Assembly (NCBI GenBank): GCA_022819605.1
Contig: JAJEGW010000007.1
Coordinates: 1 to 64,000, forward strand
Direction: 5' to 3'
Source: Silicimonas sp.
GTDB taxonomy: Bacteria > Pseudomonadota > Alphaproteobacteria > Rhodobacterales > Rhodobacteraceae
Length of the DNA stretch: 64,000 nt
The notes beneath the pieces were generated by a model that saw only the letters and a list, made by a program, of their open reading frames with translations, searched no databases and had not been told where the DNA came from. This document shows, in pieces, positions 37,028 through 46,630 of the stretch (positions are counted from its first letter, which is position 1; each line of letters starts with the position of its first letter). The position numbers were made by a program, and so were the translations under genes.

Positions 37028-37450
37028 CCACGCCAGCCTGGAGTGCATCATGCACGATGCGGCCGTTGAATTGCGCACGGCAGGTCTTGGATGCGTTGCA
37101 CGGAGCGGACGGGTTGCCCCTCGCATGATTCGCAACTGCCGGCGAATGCCAGATTCTCGGAGTGCCGTGCGGCATCCCGAGGTTTGCACCAAGGAAGGTT
37201 GCAACGCGGCCGTTCATCGGACCAGGACAGCTCTGAACAGGTCGCACAAACCAAGCCGCAGTGCAGCATTCGGCAACGCGGGAGCCCCATCCGAACCTTG
37301 ACGGCAAGGCCCGATGCGAGCCCGTAGCGTGTTGGATACCGCAGTATGAGCCAAGACGGGCAACTCGACACTTGAGAATTTCCGCCACACCTGCCAAGAT
37401 TGCGCAAAACAGGATCCCTGCGTCCAATGCAGGATCAGAGAGGCAGAAAA
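37028..37450. other. 423-base region without a recognised gene
   Basis: Frames on both strands here are short and show no family resemblance; the longer minus-strand frame runs into the DUF484 gene as a shadow. The promoter of the DUF484-xerC pair presumably lies in the last 100 bases, which include AT-rich stretches, but no clear -35/-10 pair was seen. Confidence 0.45.
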
Positions 37451-38155
37451 ATGAACGAGCAGGCAGCCATTGCCCAAAAGGACGTGCGTACGCACGTTCT
37501 TGATGATCCCGGCGTGATACTGAAAGACCCCGACGTCATGCGAGCGCTCGTCGCCGCAAGCGAGCACTCGAGTGGCGAAAACGTCGTTGACATCAGGGGC
37601 ATCGCGATGAGTCGACTGGAGGAGCGCCTGCAGTCCCTCGAGAACATGCATCGTTCCGTCCTGGCGGCCGCCTACGAGAACATCGCCGGAATGCACCAAG
37701 TGCATGGTGCCGTCACCAAGCTGCTTGAGCCCCTGACGTTCGAGGACTTGCTCAGTTGCCTTGATGCGGAAATCACCGACATTCTGCGCGTCGGACGGAT
37801 TCGACTGGTCCTGGAGAGCGGCGGTGCGGGCATGGCCGGTCTCGCCCGCATCCGGCACAGCGCGCTGAGAAACACGGAATCCGGCTTCATCGAGGACTAT
37901 CTCGGGAAGGGAAAGCCCGCACGTCGCGTGACGCTGCGCCGCTTCAGCGGTGACCCGCAGGCGATATACGGACCAAATGCAAACTGGGTCCGCTCCGAAG
38001 CCTGCATCGTGCTCGATTTCGGCAAGGCCCGGCCGCGTGGCATGATGGCGCTTGCCTCGGAGGAACCGCTCCAGTTCTCGTCAAACCAGGGCACTGACCT
38101 CCTCGAATTCCTGGGCAGTGTCACTGAGCGCGCCATACGCCGCTGGCTCAGGTGA
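37451..38155 (+). CDS. DUF484 (GAF-like) family protein
   Basis: A 234-residue cytosolic protein. An N-terminal segment (LDDPGVILKDPDVMRALVAA) and a coiled-coil stretch (MSRLEERLQSLENMHRSVLAAA) precede a GAF-like domain (FEDLLSCLDAEITDILRVGRIRLVLES...GMMALASEEPLQFSSNQGTDLLEFLG). DUF484 genes are widely found just before xerC, as here; their role is unknown. ATG 37451 lies behind AGAGAGG; its stop overlaps the xerC GTG. Confidence 0.93.
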   Translation: MNEQAAIAQKDVRTHVLDDPGVILKDPDVMRALVAASEHSSGENVVDIRGIAMSRLEERLQSLENMHRSVLAAAYENIAGMHQVHGAVTKLLEPLTFEDLLSCLDAEITDILRVGRIRLVLESGGAGMAGLARIRHSALRNTESGFIEDYLGKGKPARRVTLRRFSGDPQAIYGPNANWVRSEACIVLDFGKARPRGMMALASEEPLQFSSNQGTDLLEFLGSVTERAIRRWLR

Positions 38156-39069
38156 TCCAGCCGGGCCTGAGAGACGCGCTTGAGAGATGGCTGGCCGAAC
38201 TCGCTTCGGTGGCAGGCCGCTCTGAGAAGACCGTCGCCGCCTATCGCCTGGACCTGCACGGATTTCTCGAGTTCCTCCAAGGCTATGAAGGCGAGGCCCT
38301 GGGTACCAGCGCAATTTCCCGGCTCGACACGCGCACGATGCGAGCGTGGATGGCGCATGAACGGGGGCGCGGCCTGAGCGCCCGGTCGCTGGCTCGGGCC
38401 CTGTCCGCCGTGAAGAGCTTCGTGGCCTGGATGGCCGAAAGGGAGGGTTTCGATCCGACAGGCGTTCTCATGAGGCGGGCGCCGCGCTTCAAGGCCAAGC
38501 TCCCGCGACCGCTTGAGGAAGACAGCGCACGAACCTTTCTTGACGCCGTCGAGCAGCATGCCAGGACCCCATGGGTCGCTCTCAGGGACCAGGCAGTCGT
38601 GTTGCTCCTCTACGGTTGCGGGCTTCGGATCTCGGAAGCGCTCGGATTGCGGGGCCGGGACCTGCCGCTTGGCGAAACCATGCGCATCCGGGGCAAGGGC
38701 CGGAAGGATCGTCTGGTTCCGGTTGTCCCGGTCGCGCGGCAAGCCATGGACGCCTACGTTGACGCTTGCCCGTTCGAGATCGAGGGGACCGAACCTGTCT
38801 TCCGCGGGATTCGCGGCGGTGCCCTCAACCCGCGCCAGGTTCAGAAACTGATGGCAACGGTTCGCGCCCAGCTTGGCCTTCCGTCAAGCGCAACTCCGCA
38901 TGCCATGCGGCACAGCTTTGCGACACATCTTCTGAACGCGGGCGGCGACCTTCGCACGATTCAGGACCTTCTTGGACACGCCTCGCTTTCGACCACGCAG
39001 GCCTATACCGCGGTCGACACGTCACGGCTTATGGAAGTCTATGAAGCGGCCCATCCAAGAGCGGTCTGA
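38152..39069 (+). CDS. xerC: Tyrosine recombinase XerC
   Basis: A 305-residue chromosome-dimer resolvase subunit. It has an N-terminal SAM-like core-binding domain (ALERWLAELASVAGRSEKTVAAY) and a catalytic domain with the full active site: Arg in YGCGLRISEALGL, Lys in GKGRKDRLVPV, HxxR in HAMRHSFATHLL, His in LLGHASLSTTQAY and the nucleophile Tyr in TQAYTAVD. The GTG start shares bases with the DUF484 stop (GTGA). No neighbouring phage or integron genes, so it is the housekeeping enzyme. Confidence 0.96.
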   Translation: MIQPGLRDALERWLAELASVAGRSEKTVAAYRLDLHGFLEFLQGYEGEALGTSAISRLDTRTMRAWMAHERGRGLSARSLARALSAVKSFVAWMAEREGFDPTGVLMRRAPRFKAKLPRPLEEDSARTFLDAVEQHARTPWVALRDQAVVLLLYGCGLRISEALGLRGRDLPLGETMRIRGKGRKDRLVPVVPVARQAMDAYVDACPFEIEGTEPVFRGIRGGALNPRQVQKLMATVRAQLGLPSSATPHAMRHSFATHLLNAGGDLRTIQDLLGHASLSTTQAYTAVDTSRLMEVYEAAHPRAV

Positions 39070-39291
39070 GAACGAAGCCAATCCTTACATCTTGCTGATT
39101 TTTATATGCTTTTCGTCCAATTCGCGAGCACAAGCGGCACGCGGGCGAGCTCATCATGGAAACCGAACGCCCTGAGTTGCCCAATGCCAAGGCTGACTCT
39201 CGGGAGCCAAGGGTCATCTGGATGGGCGTCGCAAATTTCCGCCTCGATGCGCCCGGCTCAAAAAGTCGTCGGCTTGCACGCAGTCGCTGGA

Positions 39292-40323
39292 TCAGCCAGC
39301 CGATCTGGAATCAACGCCCGTGGTTGCATTGCGGTTGCTGGCCATGTTCAGGCACATCGTGAACGCGTTCTTTGCGGGCACCGAGTTCGCCTTCGCCTGA
39401 CCCGCAATGTCAAACGCCGTGCCATGGGCTGGTGTCGTCATCGGGACTGGCAGGCCCGCGAGAACGGATACGCCGCGATCAAACCCGAGCAGCTTGATCG
39501 CGATCTGGCCTTGGTCATGGTACATCGTAACGACAGCATCGTACTCGCCGTCACGCACCTTGAGCCACAGCGTGTCCGCAGGCAGAGGCCCAACGCAGTT
39601 GATCTGCTTGCGCCGTGCTTGCTCGACCGCAGGACGGATCACTCGGATCTCCTCGTCGCCCATCAAGCCGCCATCTCCGGCGTGCGGGTTGTAGGCGGCT
39701 ACAACGATGCGCGGTCGGTCATGGCCCGCCATCTTCAGGGTTCTGTCCGTGAGCCCAATGCTTTCTTCGATCCTCTCTGTCGTCAAGAGATCGGGCACGT
39801 CTTTCATCGCGACATGGCTCGTGACCCGGCCGTTCCACATGCCATTGGCCACGTTGAACTCGCTCGCCGGTGTTTTCAGATCGAAAAATGAGCGGGCAAA
39901 GCCAAGCTCGTCGGCAAACTCGTTGCCCCCCAGATGCATGGACTCCTTGTTGAAAGGCATGAACACGATGCCGTCGACCTGTCCTGCCTGCGACAGTTCA
40001 AATGCCCGGCGCAGGCCCTCAATCGAGGATTGCCCGCCCGCGACCGAAACTCGGGCCACCGGAACATCCCCGATGCCGTCGATCGGCAGGTCGAGATGCA
40101 GGACCTGACCATCGAAAGGATCAATCTGGGCATCAAGCGCTGCGTGCCGCACGTCGATCCTGGATCCCATCTGGTCCTCGCCTCGCGCAAACACCTCGGG
40201 TGCGCCGATGACCACGAGGTTCGCGCAATTGCGCACCTCGTCTTCGCTCAAGAGCTTGTGCAGGAGTTCCGGGCCGATGCCGCCGGGGTCACCTTGGACC
40301 AGGGCAATGGTCTTCAGGGTCAC
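39292..40323 (-). CDS. PdxA-family dehydrogenase (4-phospho-hydroxy-threonate type, PdxA2-like)
   Basis: A 343-residue NAD-dependent dehydrogenase of the PdxA fold. Metal and substrate residues are visible: GDPGGIGPELL, His in RVTSHVAMKDVPDLL, His in AAYNPHAGDGG, YHDQGQIAIK and PAHGTAFDIAG. GTG 40323 is behind GGAGAAGGAG and overlaps the regulator stop (GTGA). Its place as the last gene of a sugar-acid operon makes a catabolic PdxA2 role (oxidative decarboxylation of a 4-phospho-sugar acid) more likely than pyridoxal synthesis. No kinase to make such a substrate lies in the operon, so its role is open. Confidence 0.85.
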   Translation of the reverse strand: MTLKTIALVQGDPGGIGPELLHKLLSEDEVRNCANLVVIGAPEVFARGEDQMGSRIDVRHAALDAQIDPFDGQVLHLDLPIDGIGDVPVARVSVAGGQSSIEGLRRAFELSQAGQVDGIVFMPFNKESMHLGGNEFADELGFARSFFDLKTPASEFNVANGMWNGRVTSHVAMKDVPDLLTTERIEESIGLTDRTLKMAGHDRPRIVVAAYNPHAGDGGLMGDEEIRVIRPAVEQARRKQINCVGPLPADTLWLKVRDGEYDAVVTMYHDQGQIAIKLLGFDRGVSVLAGLPVPMTTPAHGTAFDIAGQAKANSVPAKNAFTMCLNMASNRNATTGVDSRSAG

Positions 40324-41030
40324 GTCTCCTTCTCCGCAGCCAGGTTCTCTTGTGCAGCGGCGATATTGGCAATGGTGACTTCCAGGTGCCGCCGCATTTG
40401 TCTGGCGCAAGCCGGCCCGTCACGGGCTTGCAGCGCGGCCAGGATGTCCTCGTGCTGACCCAGTGTACGGTCACGCGCCATCCGGTTCTTGGAAGAGATG
40501 AAGCGGGCCCGCCAAAGGCGCGCATTGTACGTCCTGTGGGACTCCAGCAGCGGTGCGTTTCGTGCCGCACGGACGATGGTCAGGTGAAAGTCCATGTCCC
40601 AGCGAAAAAACTGCAGCGGCTCCGTGCTTTCGTCAGCGAGGCGCATGCGTTCTTCCAGGTCAGCGGCCTCGGCGATCTCCGCGTCGGTGGCGTGCTTGCA
40701 AGCCAGTTCGCCAGCCAGCGCCTCAAGCGCACCCAGAACAACGAGGTTCTGAGCAAGCTCTTCAAGCGAAGGGTCGGCCACGCGAGGGCGGCGCGTTGGT
40801 CCATAGACGATCAACCCTTCGTTCTCGAGAATGCGGAGCGCCTCTTTCAATGGGGTCCGGCTTATGCGGAGCGCGTCTGCAAGTTCGCGCTCCGGCACGG
40901 CAACGCCCGGCGGCAATTTGCCGAGCAGAATGAACTCCCGCAACGTATCGGCGGCGCGGTCAGCCAAGGACCTTCGAGGACCGATGCCCCCGATTTCCCG
41001 CAATTCTTCTGCCCAGGCGGTATCTCCCAC
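40320..41030 (-). CDS. GntR-family (FCD subclass) transcriptional regulator
   Basis: A 236-residue regulator: winged helix (LADRAADTLREFILLGKLPPG, RISRTPLKEALRILENEGLIV) and an all-helical FCD effector domain with metal-site residues (FRWDMDFHLTIVRAARNAPL, then LGQHEDILAALQARDGPACARQMRRHL). GTG 41030 is chosen: it lies one base after the preceding gene's stop and has GTGGGGA upstream; ATG 41081 would sit inside that gene. It probably controls its own operon in response to the imported acid or an intermediate. Confidence 0.92.
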   Translation of the reverse strand: MGDTAWAEELREIGGIGPRRSLADRAADTLREFILLGKLPPGVAVPERELADALRISRTPLKEALRILENEGLIVYGPTRRPRVADPSLEELAQNLVVLGALEALAGELACKHATDAEIAEAADLEERMRLADESTEPLQFFRWDMDFHLTIVRAARNAPLLESHRTYNARLWRARFISSKNRMARDRTLGQHEDILAALQARDGPACARQMRRHLEVTIANIAAAQENLAAEKET

Positions 41031-41031
41031 G

Positions 41032-41943
41032 TCAGAGTCCCCACCTGAGCGCGACAGGATCAAGGGGGCGCAGCAACTCAATGAGCTGTTCGCGAGCCCA
41101 GTCCGGCAGGGCCGGGATCGGATGGCGGCTGAAGGCAGACTTGATGACGCCCCCGGCTTTCATCGTCTCCTTTGCGGCGCGGAATCCGCACTGGCGGTTT
41201 TCGTGGTTGATGGCTGGCAGAACGCGCGCATATGCCGCCAGCGCCTTTTCTCGGTCCCCGGCCAGATGGTGGCTCACGACGGGCTTGATCTGATCGGTGA
41301 TCGTGGCGGACGTCATCGTGCCCGTAGCCCCGGCGTCGAGGTCGGCCATCAGGGTAATTCCTTCTTCGCCGTCAAAGGGTCCGTCGATGTGATCGCGCAC
41401 CTCGGCCAGCAGCGCGCGCAACTTTGCCGCCGTGCCGACGCTCTCGATCTTCAGGAGCTTCAGCATCTCGATCTCGCGCGCCATTCTCGCCAGCAGAGGC
41501 ACCGTCAATTCGACACCTGACAGGGGCGCGTCCTGCAGCATGATCGGAATGCCGACTTCGCCAACCCGCGCGAACTGCTCGAAGGTCTGGTCCGCGGTGC
41601 CTTTCAGTGTGGCGCCATGGTACGGCGCCATCATCATCACGACATCGGCGCCCATCTCCTTGGCTTGGCGTGCGCGCGCCACCGCGATGTCGGTGGCATA
41701 GTGGCTGATCGTGACAATCACCGGGACACGACCTGCCACATGGTCCAGGGACATCCTGGTCAGATCAAGGCGCTCCTGGTCGCTGAGCAGGAACTGCTCG
41801 GAATAATTTGCCAGGATGCAGACGCCGTCAGAACCCTGGTCGATCATGCAGTCAAGCACGCGGGCGGAACCCTCGATGTCAAGCGTGCCGTCGTCGTGGA
41901 AGGCAGTCGGCGCGACAGGCCAGATGCCGGAATAGGGCTTCAT
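41032..41943 (-). CDS. DapA-family class I aldolase/dehydratase (2-keto-3-deoxy-sugar-acid type)
   Basis: A 303-residue (beta/alpha)8 enzyme. The Schiff-base Lys is in MLKLLKIESVGTA. The region that carries YNxP in DapA and NanA reads MLQDAPLSG, so the usual catalytic Tyr is missing, and the GTTGE loop is LANYSEQFLL. This combination is what I recall from dehydratases acting on 2-keto-3-deoxy-pentonates, which yield 2-oxoglutarate semialdehyde. Its neighbours (sugar-acid dehydratase upstream, aldehyde dehydrogenase next) fit that reaction. It overlaps the aldehyde dehydrogenase gene by 4 bases. Confidence 0.88.
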   Translation of the reverse strand: MKPYSGIWPVAPTAFHDDGTLDIEGSARVLDCMIDQGSDGVCILANYSEQFLLSDQERLDLTRMSLDHVAGRVPVIVTISHYATDIAVARARQAKEMGADVVMMMAPYHGATLKGTADQTFEQFARVGEVGIPIMLQDAPLSGVELTVPLLARMAREIEMLKLLKIESVGTAAKLRALLAEVRDHIDGPFDGEEGITLMADLDAGATGTMTSATITDQIKPVVSHHLAGDREKALAAYARVLPAINHENRQCGFRAAKETMKAGGVIKSAFSRHPIPALPDWAREQLIELLRPLDPVALRWGL

Positions 41944-43367
41944 GGCGCAATGTAGCTGGTCTTGACGGCAGTATAGAATTCACGGGCGTAAGATCCTTGC
42001 TCGCGCGGCCCGTAGCTTGATCCCTTCCGGCCACCAAACGGCACGTGATAATCAACGCCCGCCGTTGGCAGGTTGACCATCACCATGCCCGATTGGGCAT
42101 GACGGCGAAAGTGGCTCGCGTGTTTCAGCGAAGTGGTGCAGATGCCTGAGGACAGACCGAACTCGGTGTCGTTGGCCGTTGCAAGTGCCTCGTCATAATC
42201 CGCCACCTTGATCACGCTGGTGCAGGGACCAAAGATCTCCTCACGGCTGCTGCGCATCTCGTTGGTCGCGTTCGCGAACACGGCAGGACGCTGGAAGAAG
42301 CCCGGACCATCGGCGCGCTCCCCGCCGGAGACCTCGCAGCCCTCTTCCTTTGCAAGGGCCACGTACCTGAGATTCTGATCGAGCTGTGACTGGTCGACCA
42401 CCGGGCCGATCTGGGTGTCCGGGTCAAGCGCGTCACCCACTTTCAGCTCTGCGGCGGCGGCCGTCAGCTTCTCGACAAAGGCGTCGTGAATGCCGGCAGT
42501 CACGATCAGCCGGGAAGAGGCAGTGCAGCGCTGTCCGGTGGAGAAGAACGCCCCATTGGCGGAGACGCTCACGGCAACGTCCAGATCGGCGTCATCCAGC
42601 ACCACCATCGGATTCTTGCCGCCCATCTCCATTTGGACCTTCTTGCCGGTCGTGGCGCAACCCACGGAGATGCCCCGGCCCACCGGCACGGACCCGGTGA
42701 AGCTGATTGCGTCGATGCCAGGGTGTTCGACCATGCGTGCGCCCACTTTCGAGCCGCGGCCCATCACGAGATTGAATACGCCGTCGGGGCAGCCCGCCCC
42801 CTCCATGGATTTGGCAATCTCCCAGGCACAGCCTGGAGTCAGATCCGCAGGCTTGAGGATCACGGTGTTGCCATACGCCAGGGCGGGCGCAATTTTCCAG
42901 GCCGGGATCGCAATGGGAAAGTTCCAGGGCGTAATGAGGCCGATGACGCCGACCGGCTCGCGCTCGATCATGACCTCGACATCCGGACGGACGGAGGCAA
43001 TGGCCTCACCGCCCAGTCGAAGTGCCTCGCCGGCGAAGTACTTGAAGATCTGCGCCGCGCGGGTGGCCTCGCCGATGCCCTCGGCCAAGGTCTTGCCCTC
43101 TTCACGGCTCAAGAGGCGCCCGAGGTCCTCGCGCCGCGCCATAAGGTCTGCACCGACCTTGTCAAGCAAGTCATGGCGCACCTGAGGCGATGCGAAAGCC
43201 CAGCCCGGCAATGCAGCCCGGGCCGCTTCGACTGCGGCATCGACCGACGCAGCATCGCCACGTGCGTATTCGCCGATCACATCATCCGTGTTCGATGGAT
43301 TCACGTTTTGTGCAGCTTCGGTGCCACCGACCCAAGCCCCGCCGATTAGGTTATCTTGAACGTTCAT
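41940..43367 (-). CDS. Aldehyde dehydrogenase, probable 2-oxoglutarate-semialdehyde dehydrogenase
   Basis: A 475-residue NAD(P)-linked aldehyde dehydrogenase. Motifs: TPWNFPIAIPAWKIAPALAYGNTV, catalytic Glu in MEMGGKNPMVVLDDAD, catalytic Cys in FFSTGQRCTASSRLIV and EEIFGPCTSVIKV. Gene context between a DapA-type enzyme and a sugar-acid dehydratase suggests that it oxidises 2-oxoglutarate semialdehyde to 2-oxoglutarate. That specificity is inference; the fold and activity class are clear. Confidence 0.93.
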   Translation of the reverse strand: MNVQDNLIGGAWVGGTEAAQNVNPSNTDDVIGEYARGDAASVDAAVEAARAALPGWAFASPQVRHDLLDKVGADLMARREDLGRLLSREEGKTLAEGIGEATRAAQIFKYFAGEALRLGGEAIASVRPDVEVMIEREPVGVIGLITPWNFPIAIPAWKIAPALAYGNTVILKPADLTPGCAWEIAKSMEGAGCPDGVFNLVMGRGSKVGARMVEHPGIDAISFTGSVPVGRGISVGCATTGKKVQMEMGGKNPMVVLDDADLDVAVSVSANGAFFSTGQRCTASSRLIVTAGIHDAFVEKLTAAAAELKVGDALDPDTQIGPVVDQSQLDQNLRYVALAKEEGCEVSGGERADGPGFFQRPAVFANATNEMRSSREEIFGPCTSVIKVADYDEALATANDTEFGLSSGICTTSLKHASHFRRHAQSGMVMVNLPTAGVDYHVPFGGRKGSSYGPREQGSYAREFYTAVKTSYIAP

Positions 43368-43369
43368 GT

Positions 43370-44542
43370 CTACTCCATGATCTCAAAGTTGCGGATGTGT
43401 TCGTGCGTAATCTCGATGCCGAGACCCGGCAGATCATCATCCAGTTGCAAAAAGCCGTCAACGGCATCCGGGTCACCCTTGAATATGTAGTAGAAAAGCT
43501 CGTTGCCGACCTCCACATCGAAGACCGGGAAATACTCGCTGATCGGACAGTTCACGTTGGCCATCGTCAGGTGAAAATTGTGCATCTGACCGGCATGCGG
43601 GATCACCGGAACCTGGAACGCCTCGGCAACCGCGTTGATCTTCTGGGCAGCGGTAATTCCGCCGACCCGGTTAGTGTCGTATTGCAAAACGCTGACCGCG
43701 CCTCTGCGCAGGAGATCCGCGCAGCCGATCAGGCCGAACTCATGCTCGCCGCCCGAGATCGGGATCGGGCCCATGTTGAGTTTCGCATATCCATCGACGT
43801 CTTCTGCAATCACTGGCTCTTCCAGCCAGCGCGGCTCGTATTTCTCGAGCTTGGGCAGCATCCGGCGCGTGTAGTCGAGATTCCAGCCCATGTAGGCCTC
43901 GAGCATGAGATCGCGGTCATAGCCGATGACCTCGCGCACCGCCTCAACCCGCTTGAGATTCTCGCGCATGCCCGCCATGCCGTCCTTTGGGCCATAGCCA
44001 AATCGGGACTTGAATGCCTGATAGCCGTTCTTCATCGCCACCTCGGCCTCGGCCTGCATCGCCTCGATCGGACCGGCATAGAGCTTGGAGTAATAGACCG
44101 GAATCCTCTCCTTGGTACGCCCGCCGAGGAGCTTGAACACAGGCTTGCCCGCGAGCTTGCCCATCAGGTCCCAGATCGCGATATCGATGGCGCTGATGGC
44201 AGTCATGCCAATGCCCTTTCGCCCCCAGGCATGGCTGCGACGATACATCATTTCCCAGACATGGGCGTAGTCGAACGGGTCCTCGCCGATCACCATCGGC
44301 GCATACCAATCATCGATCGCCTTCTTCACGACCGTGGGCGCCAACGCTGCGTTGCCGATGCCGATTGTGCCATCATCGGTCTCGACTTCGCAGGTCAGCC
44401 ACTGGTGGAAGCGAAAGGACGACATCGCATCGCCGCTGTCCCGCAGCGCGTCCGAGGCGTTGGTGCAGAAATTGCCGGTCGGCGGCACGGTCGGGCCGGT
44501 CCAGTTCCAGACGCGCGTGCGGACAGACTTGATCTTGCTCAT
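43370..44542 (-). CDS. Enolase-superfamily sugar-acid dehydratase (mandelate racemase / L-rhamnonate dehydratase-like)
   Basis: A 390-residue enolase-superfamily protein: capping domain, then a barrel with [29 protein letters not shown]-like [11 protein letters not shown], metal ligands in [22 protein letters not shown] and SGGEHEFG, and the catalytic His in [17 protein letters not shown]. The pattern is closest to L-rhamnonate/L-lyxonate-type acid-sugar dehydratases, which remove water to give a 2-keto-3-deoxy acid. Start ATG 44542 is behind GGAGAG and lies just after the tctA stop; ATG 44563 would sit inside tctA. Confidence 0.88.
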   Translation of the reverse strand: MSKIKSVRTRVWNWTGPTVPPTGNFCTNASDALRDSGDAMSSFRFHQWLTCEVETDDGTIGIGNAALAPTVVKKAIDDWYAPMVIGEDPFDYAHVWEMMYRRSHAWGRKGIGMTAISAIDIAIWDLMGKLAGKPVFKLLGGRTKERIPVYYSKLYAGPIEAMQAEAEVAMKNGYQAFKSRFGYGPKDGMAGMRENLKRVEAVREVIGYDRDLMLEAYMGWNLDYTRRMLPKLEKYEPRWLEEPVIAEDVDGYAKLNMGPIPISGGEHEFGLIGCADLLRRGAVSVLQYDTNRVGGITAAQKINAVAEAFQVPVIPHAGQMHNFHLTMANVNCPISEYFPVFDVEVGNELFYYIFKGDPDAVDGFLQLDDDLPGLGIEITHEHIRNFEIME

Positions 44543-44543
44543 G

Positions 44544-46043
44544 TCACTCTCCGGTCGATTCAAGCGGTGCGCGGCGTTTCACCAAGCGTCCCCAGATCGC
44601 GGGACCGAACAACGCCAGCGCTGTCAGCACGAGGAACAGCAAGGTCAGCGGACGGGTCAACATCAGCCACCACTTTTCGTCCAGCATCACCATGGATTGG
44701 CCCAATCGCTGCTCGAGCATCCCGCCCAGGATCAAGCCGATGGCCAAGGGCACAACGGAAAAGCCGTAGCGGCGCATGAAATAGCCAATGACCCCGGAAA
44801 CCAATGCGACCCACACGTCGAACATCGACTGGTCCAGGGCATAGGCACCGACGATGGAAAACACGAAGACCACCGGCCACAGCACCTCGACCGGGATCAG
44901 GGTCACGCGGGCAAAGATCTTGGCACCCCGCAGGCCGACGAAAAAGAACAGCAGGTTCACCAGCATCATCGACCAGAAGATCGCGTAGGCGAAATCAGCC
45001 TGTTCGGTGAACATGTTGGGCCCGGGCTGAAGCCCGTGCACCATCAGCCCGGCCAGGATCACCGCCGCCGTGGCCGATCCGGGAATGCCCAGCGCCAGCG
45101 TGGGCACCATCGCGCCGCCGGTAGCCGCATTGTTGGCCGCCTCGGAGCCGGCCACGCCTTCGATTGCGCCCTTGCCGAACAACTTCGGGTTGCGGGACCA
45201 GCGCTTTGCCTCGTTGTACCCGATCATCGAGGCCACTGTCGCGCCTTCAGCGGGCAGGATGCCGATGAACGTGCCAATGCCCGAGGACCTCAGGATCGCT
45301 CGCCAGCTGTCCCTGTAGTCCCTGGCACTGGGCAGTTCGACCGACTTCATGCGGATCACCTCGCGCCTGAGGTGAAGTTTCTCGGACTGCACCAGCAGTT
45401 CGGAGATGCCGAACACGCCGATCATGACGGGAACAAAGCCGATGCCTTCATACAGGTGATAGGATCCGAAGGTGAACCGTTCGACCGTGGTCAGGTTGTC
45501 CACGCCTATCGTTGCGATCAAGATGCCGAACACGCCCGCGATCAGGTTCTTGATGGCCGAACCGTCGCCGATCGAGGCCAGCATGGACAAGCCGAAAAGG
45601 GTCAGCGCGAAATACTCGGGTGGCGAGAAGTGATAGGCTGCACGCGCCAGCAACGGTGCGGCCAGCATCAGGCAGATCACGCTGAATATGCCGCCAAAGG
45701 TCGAGGCCACAACGGCCATGCCCAGGGCGCGCCCGGCTTGGCCCTGCTGAGCCAGCGGATAGCCGTCCAGGCATGTGGTGGCGCTGGCCGCAGTGCCCGG
45801 CGTGTTGATCAAGATCGCCGTGATGGCGCCGGCGAATGTTGCCGAGCAATAGATCGCCGTCATCGTGGCAATGGCAGGCACCGGCTCCATGGTCAGCGTG
45901 AACGGCAGCAGCAACGCCGCCCCGGTCGTCGCGTTCAGCCCCGGCAGCGCGCCGATGATCACGCCGCCGATGGTCGCGCAAAAGATCAGCACCAGCAAAT
46001 GGATGTCGAACAGGGACACCAGTCCGTGGACAAACGCATCCAT
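44544..46043 (-). CDS. tctA: Tripartite tricarboxylate transporter permease TctA
   Basis: A 499-residue inner-membrane protein with about 12 membrane segments. Characteristic TctA stretches: [41 protein letters not shown] and [29 protein letters not shown]. It forms the permease with TctB and takes substrate from TctC. The TTT binding protein precedes it in the same operon, and the substrate is presumably the sugar acid handled by the enzymes that follow. Confidence 0.97.
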   Translation of the reverse strand: MDAFVHGLVSLFDIHLLVLIFCATIGGVIIGALPGLNATTGAALLLPFTLTMEPVPAIATMTAIYCSATFAGAITAILINTPGTAASATTCLDGYPLAQQGQAGRALGMAVVASTFGGIFSVICLMLAAPLLARAAYHFSPPEYFALTLFGLSMLASIGDGSAIKNLIAGVFGILIATIGVDNLTTVERFTFGSYHLYEGIGFVPVMIGVFGISELLVQSEKLHLRREVIRMKSVELPSARDYRDSWRAILRSSGIGTFIGILPAEGATVASMIGYNEAKRWSRNPKLFGKGAIEGVAGSEAANNAATGGAMVPTLALGIPGSATAAVILAGLMVHGLQPGPNMFTEQADFAYAIFWSMMLVNLLFFFVGLRGAKIFARVTLIPVEVLWPVVFVFSIVGAYALDQSMFDVWVALVSGVIGYFMRRYGFSVVPLAIGLILGGMLEQRLGQSMVMLDEKWWLMLTRPLTLLFLVLTALALFGPAIWGRLVKRRAPLESTGE

Positions 46044-46047
46044 GGTC

Positions 46048-46527
46048 TCAACCGTACCAAAGACTGATCAGCAACCCGCGCGGGAAGCGGATTTCGAAAA
46101 CCTGGTCGAACGTGAAAAAGATCGCCGCGGGAACCAGCAGCCCGACAAGAACCAGGACCGGCACCCTCCGCTCGCCCCAGAACATCGCCAGCACCGTGGC
46201 GAACACCCCAAGGGCCAGAAAGAAGTCAATGCTCGTCAGCGCCGCGAAACCGGCAAACAGCGCGATCGTGCCGAGTGTGCTGCCCATGAGCCTGTCGCGG
46301 ACGCGGACCGGATCCTTCCAGACCATCAGAAGCGTCAGAAAGACTAGCAGCAATACCAGGAGTTGCGGAAAGTCAGAAGGCTGGATGCCGCGCTTCAGGA
46401 TCGGCGGCATCTTCTTGAACGTCGTGCTCAACCAGTATGTCGCCCCGCAAAAGGCCAGGATCAGGACCGGGATCAGCCAGCGTTCGCACTGGCCCAGCAG
46501 CTTGGGTTTGTCCGTCGGCGGCGTCAT
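46048..46527 (-). CDS. tctB: Tripartite tricarboxylate transporter small permease TctB
   Basis: A 159-residue membrane protein with four hydrophobic segments (near 18-34, 50-66, 84-116 and 122-140). Short TctB proteins are poorly conserved; the call rests on topology and on its position 4 bases before tctA and after tctC. Confidence 0.9.
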   Translation of the reverse strand: MTPPTDKPKLLGQCERWLIPVLILAFCGATYWLSTTFKKMPPILKRGIQPSDFPQLLVLLLVFLTLLMVWKDPVRVRDRLMGSTLGTIALFAGFAALTSIDFFLALGVFATVLAMFWGERRVPVLVLVGLLVPAAIFFTFDQVFEIRFPRGLLISLWYG

Positions 46528-46583
46528 GGAATGTCACCTTGCAGGCAATGCGGCAGACCCGAAGGCGGGCAAGAGGGAAGACG

Positions 46584-46621
46584 ACATGCGATGCGGCGTG
46601 GAAAGGTGCCGCACCGCATGT
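46584..46621 (-). other. Long hairpin between tctC and tctB
   Basis: Positions 46584-46597 pair with 46608-46621 as a 14-bp stem with a single A/C mismatch (ACATGCG / CGCATGT and TGCGGC / GCCGCA) and a 10-base loop. It lies 10 bases after the tctC stop in the mRNA, without a T-run. Probable mRNA-stabilising or partial attenuation element that keeps the binding protein in excess. Confidence 0.75.
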
Positions 46622-46630
46622 CAAGCGGGT

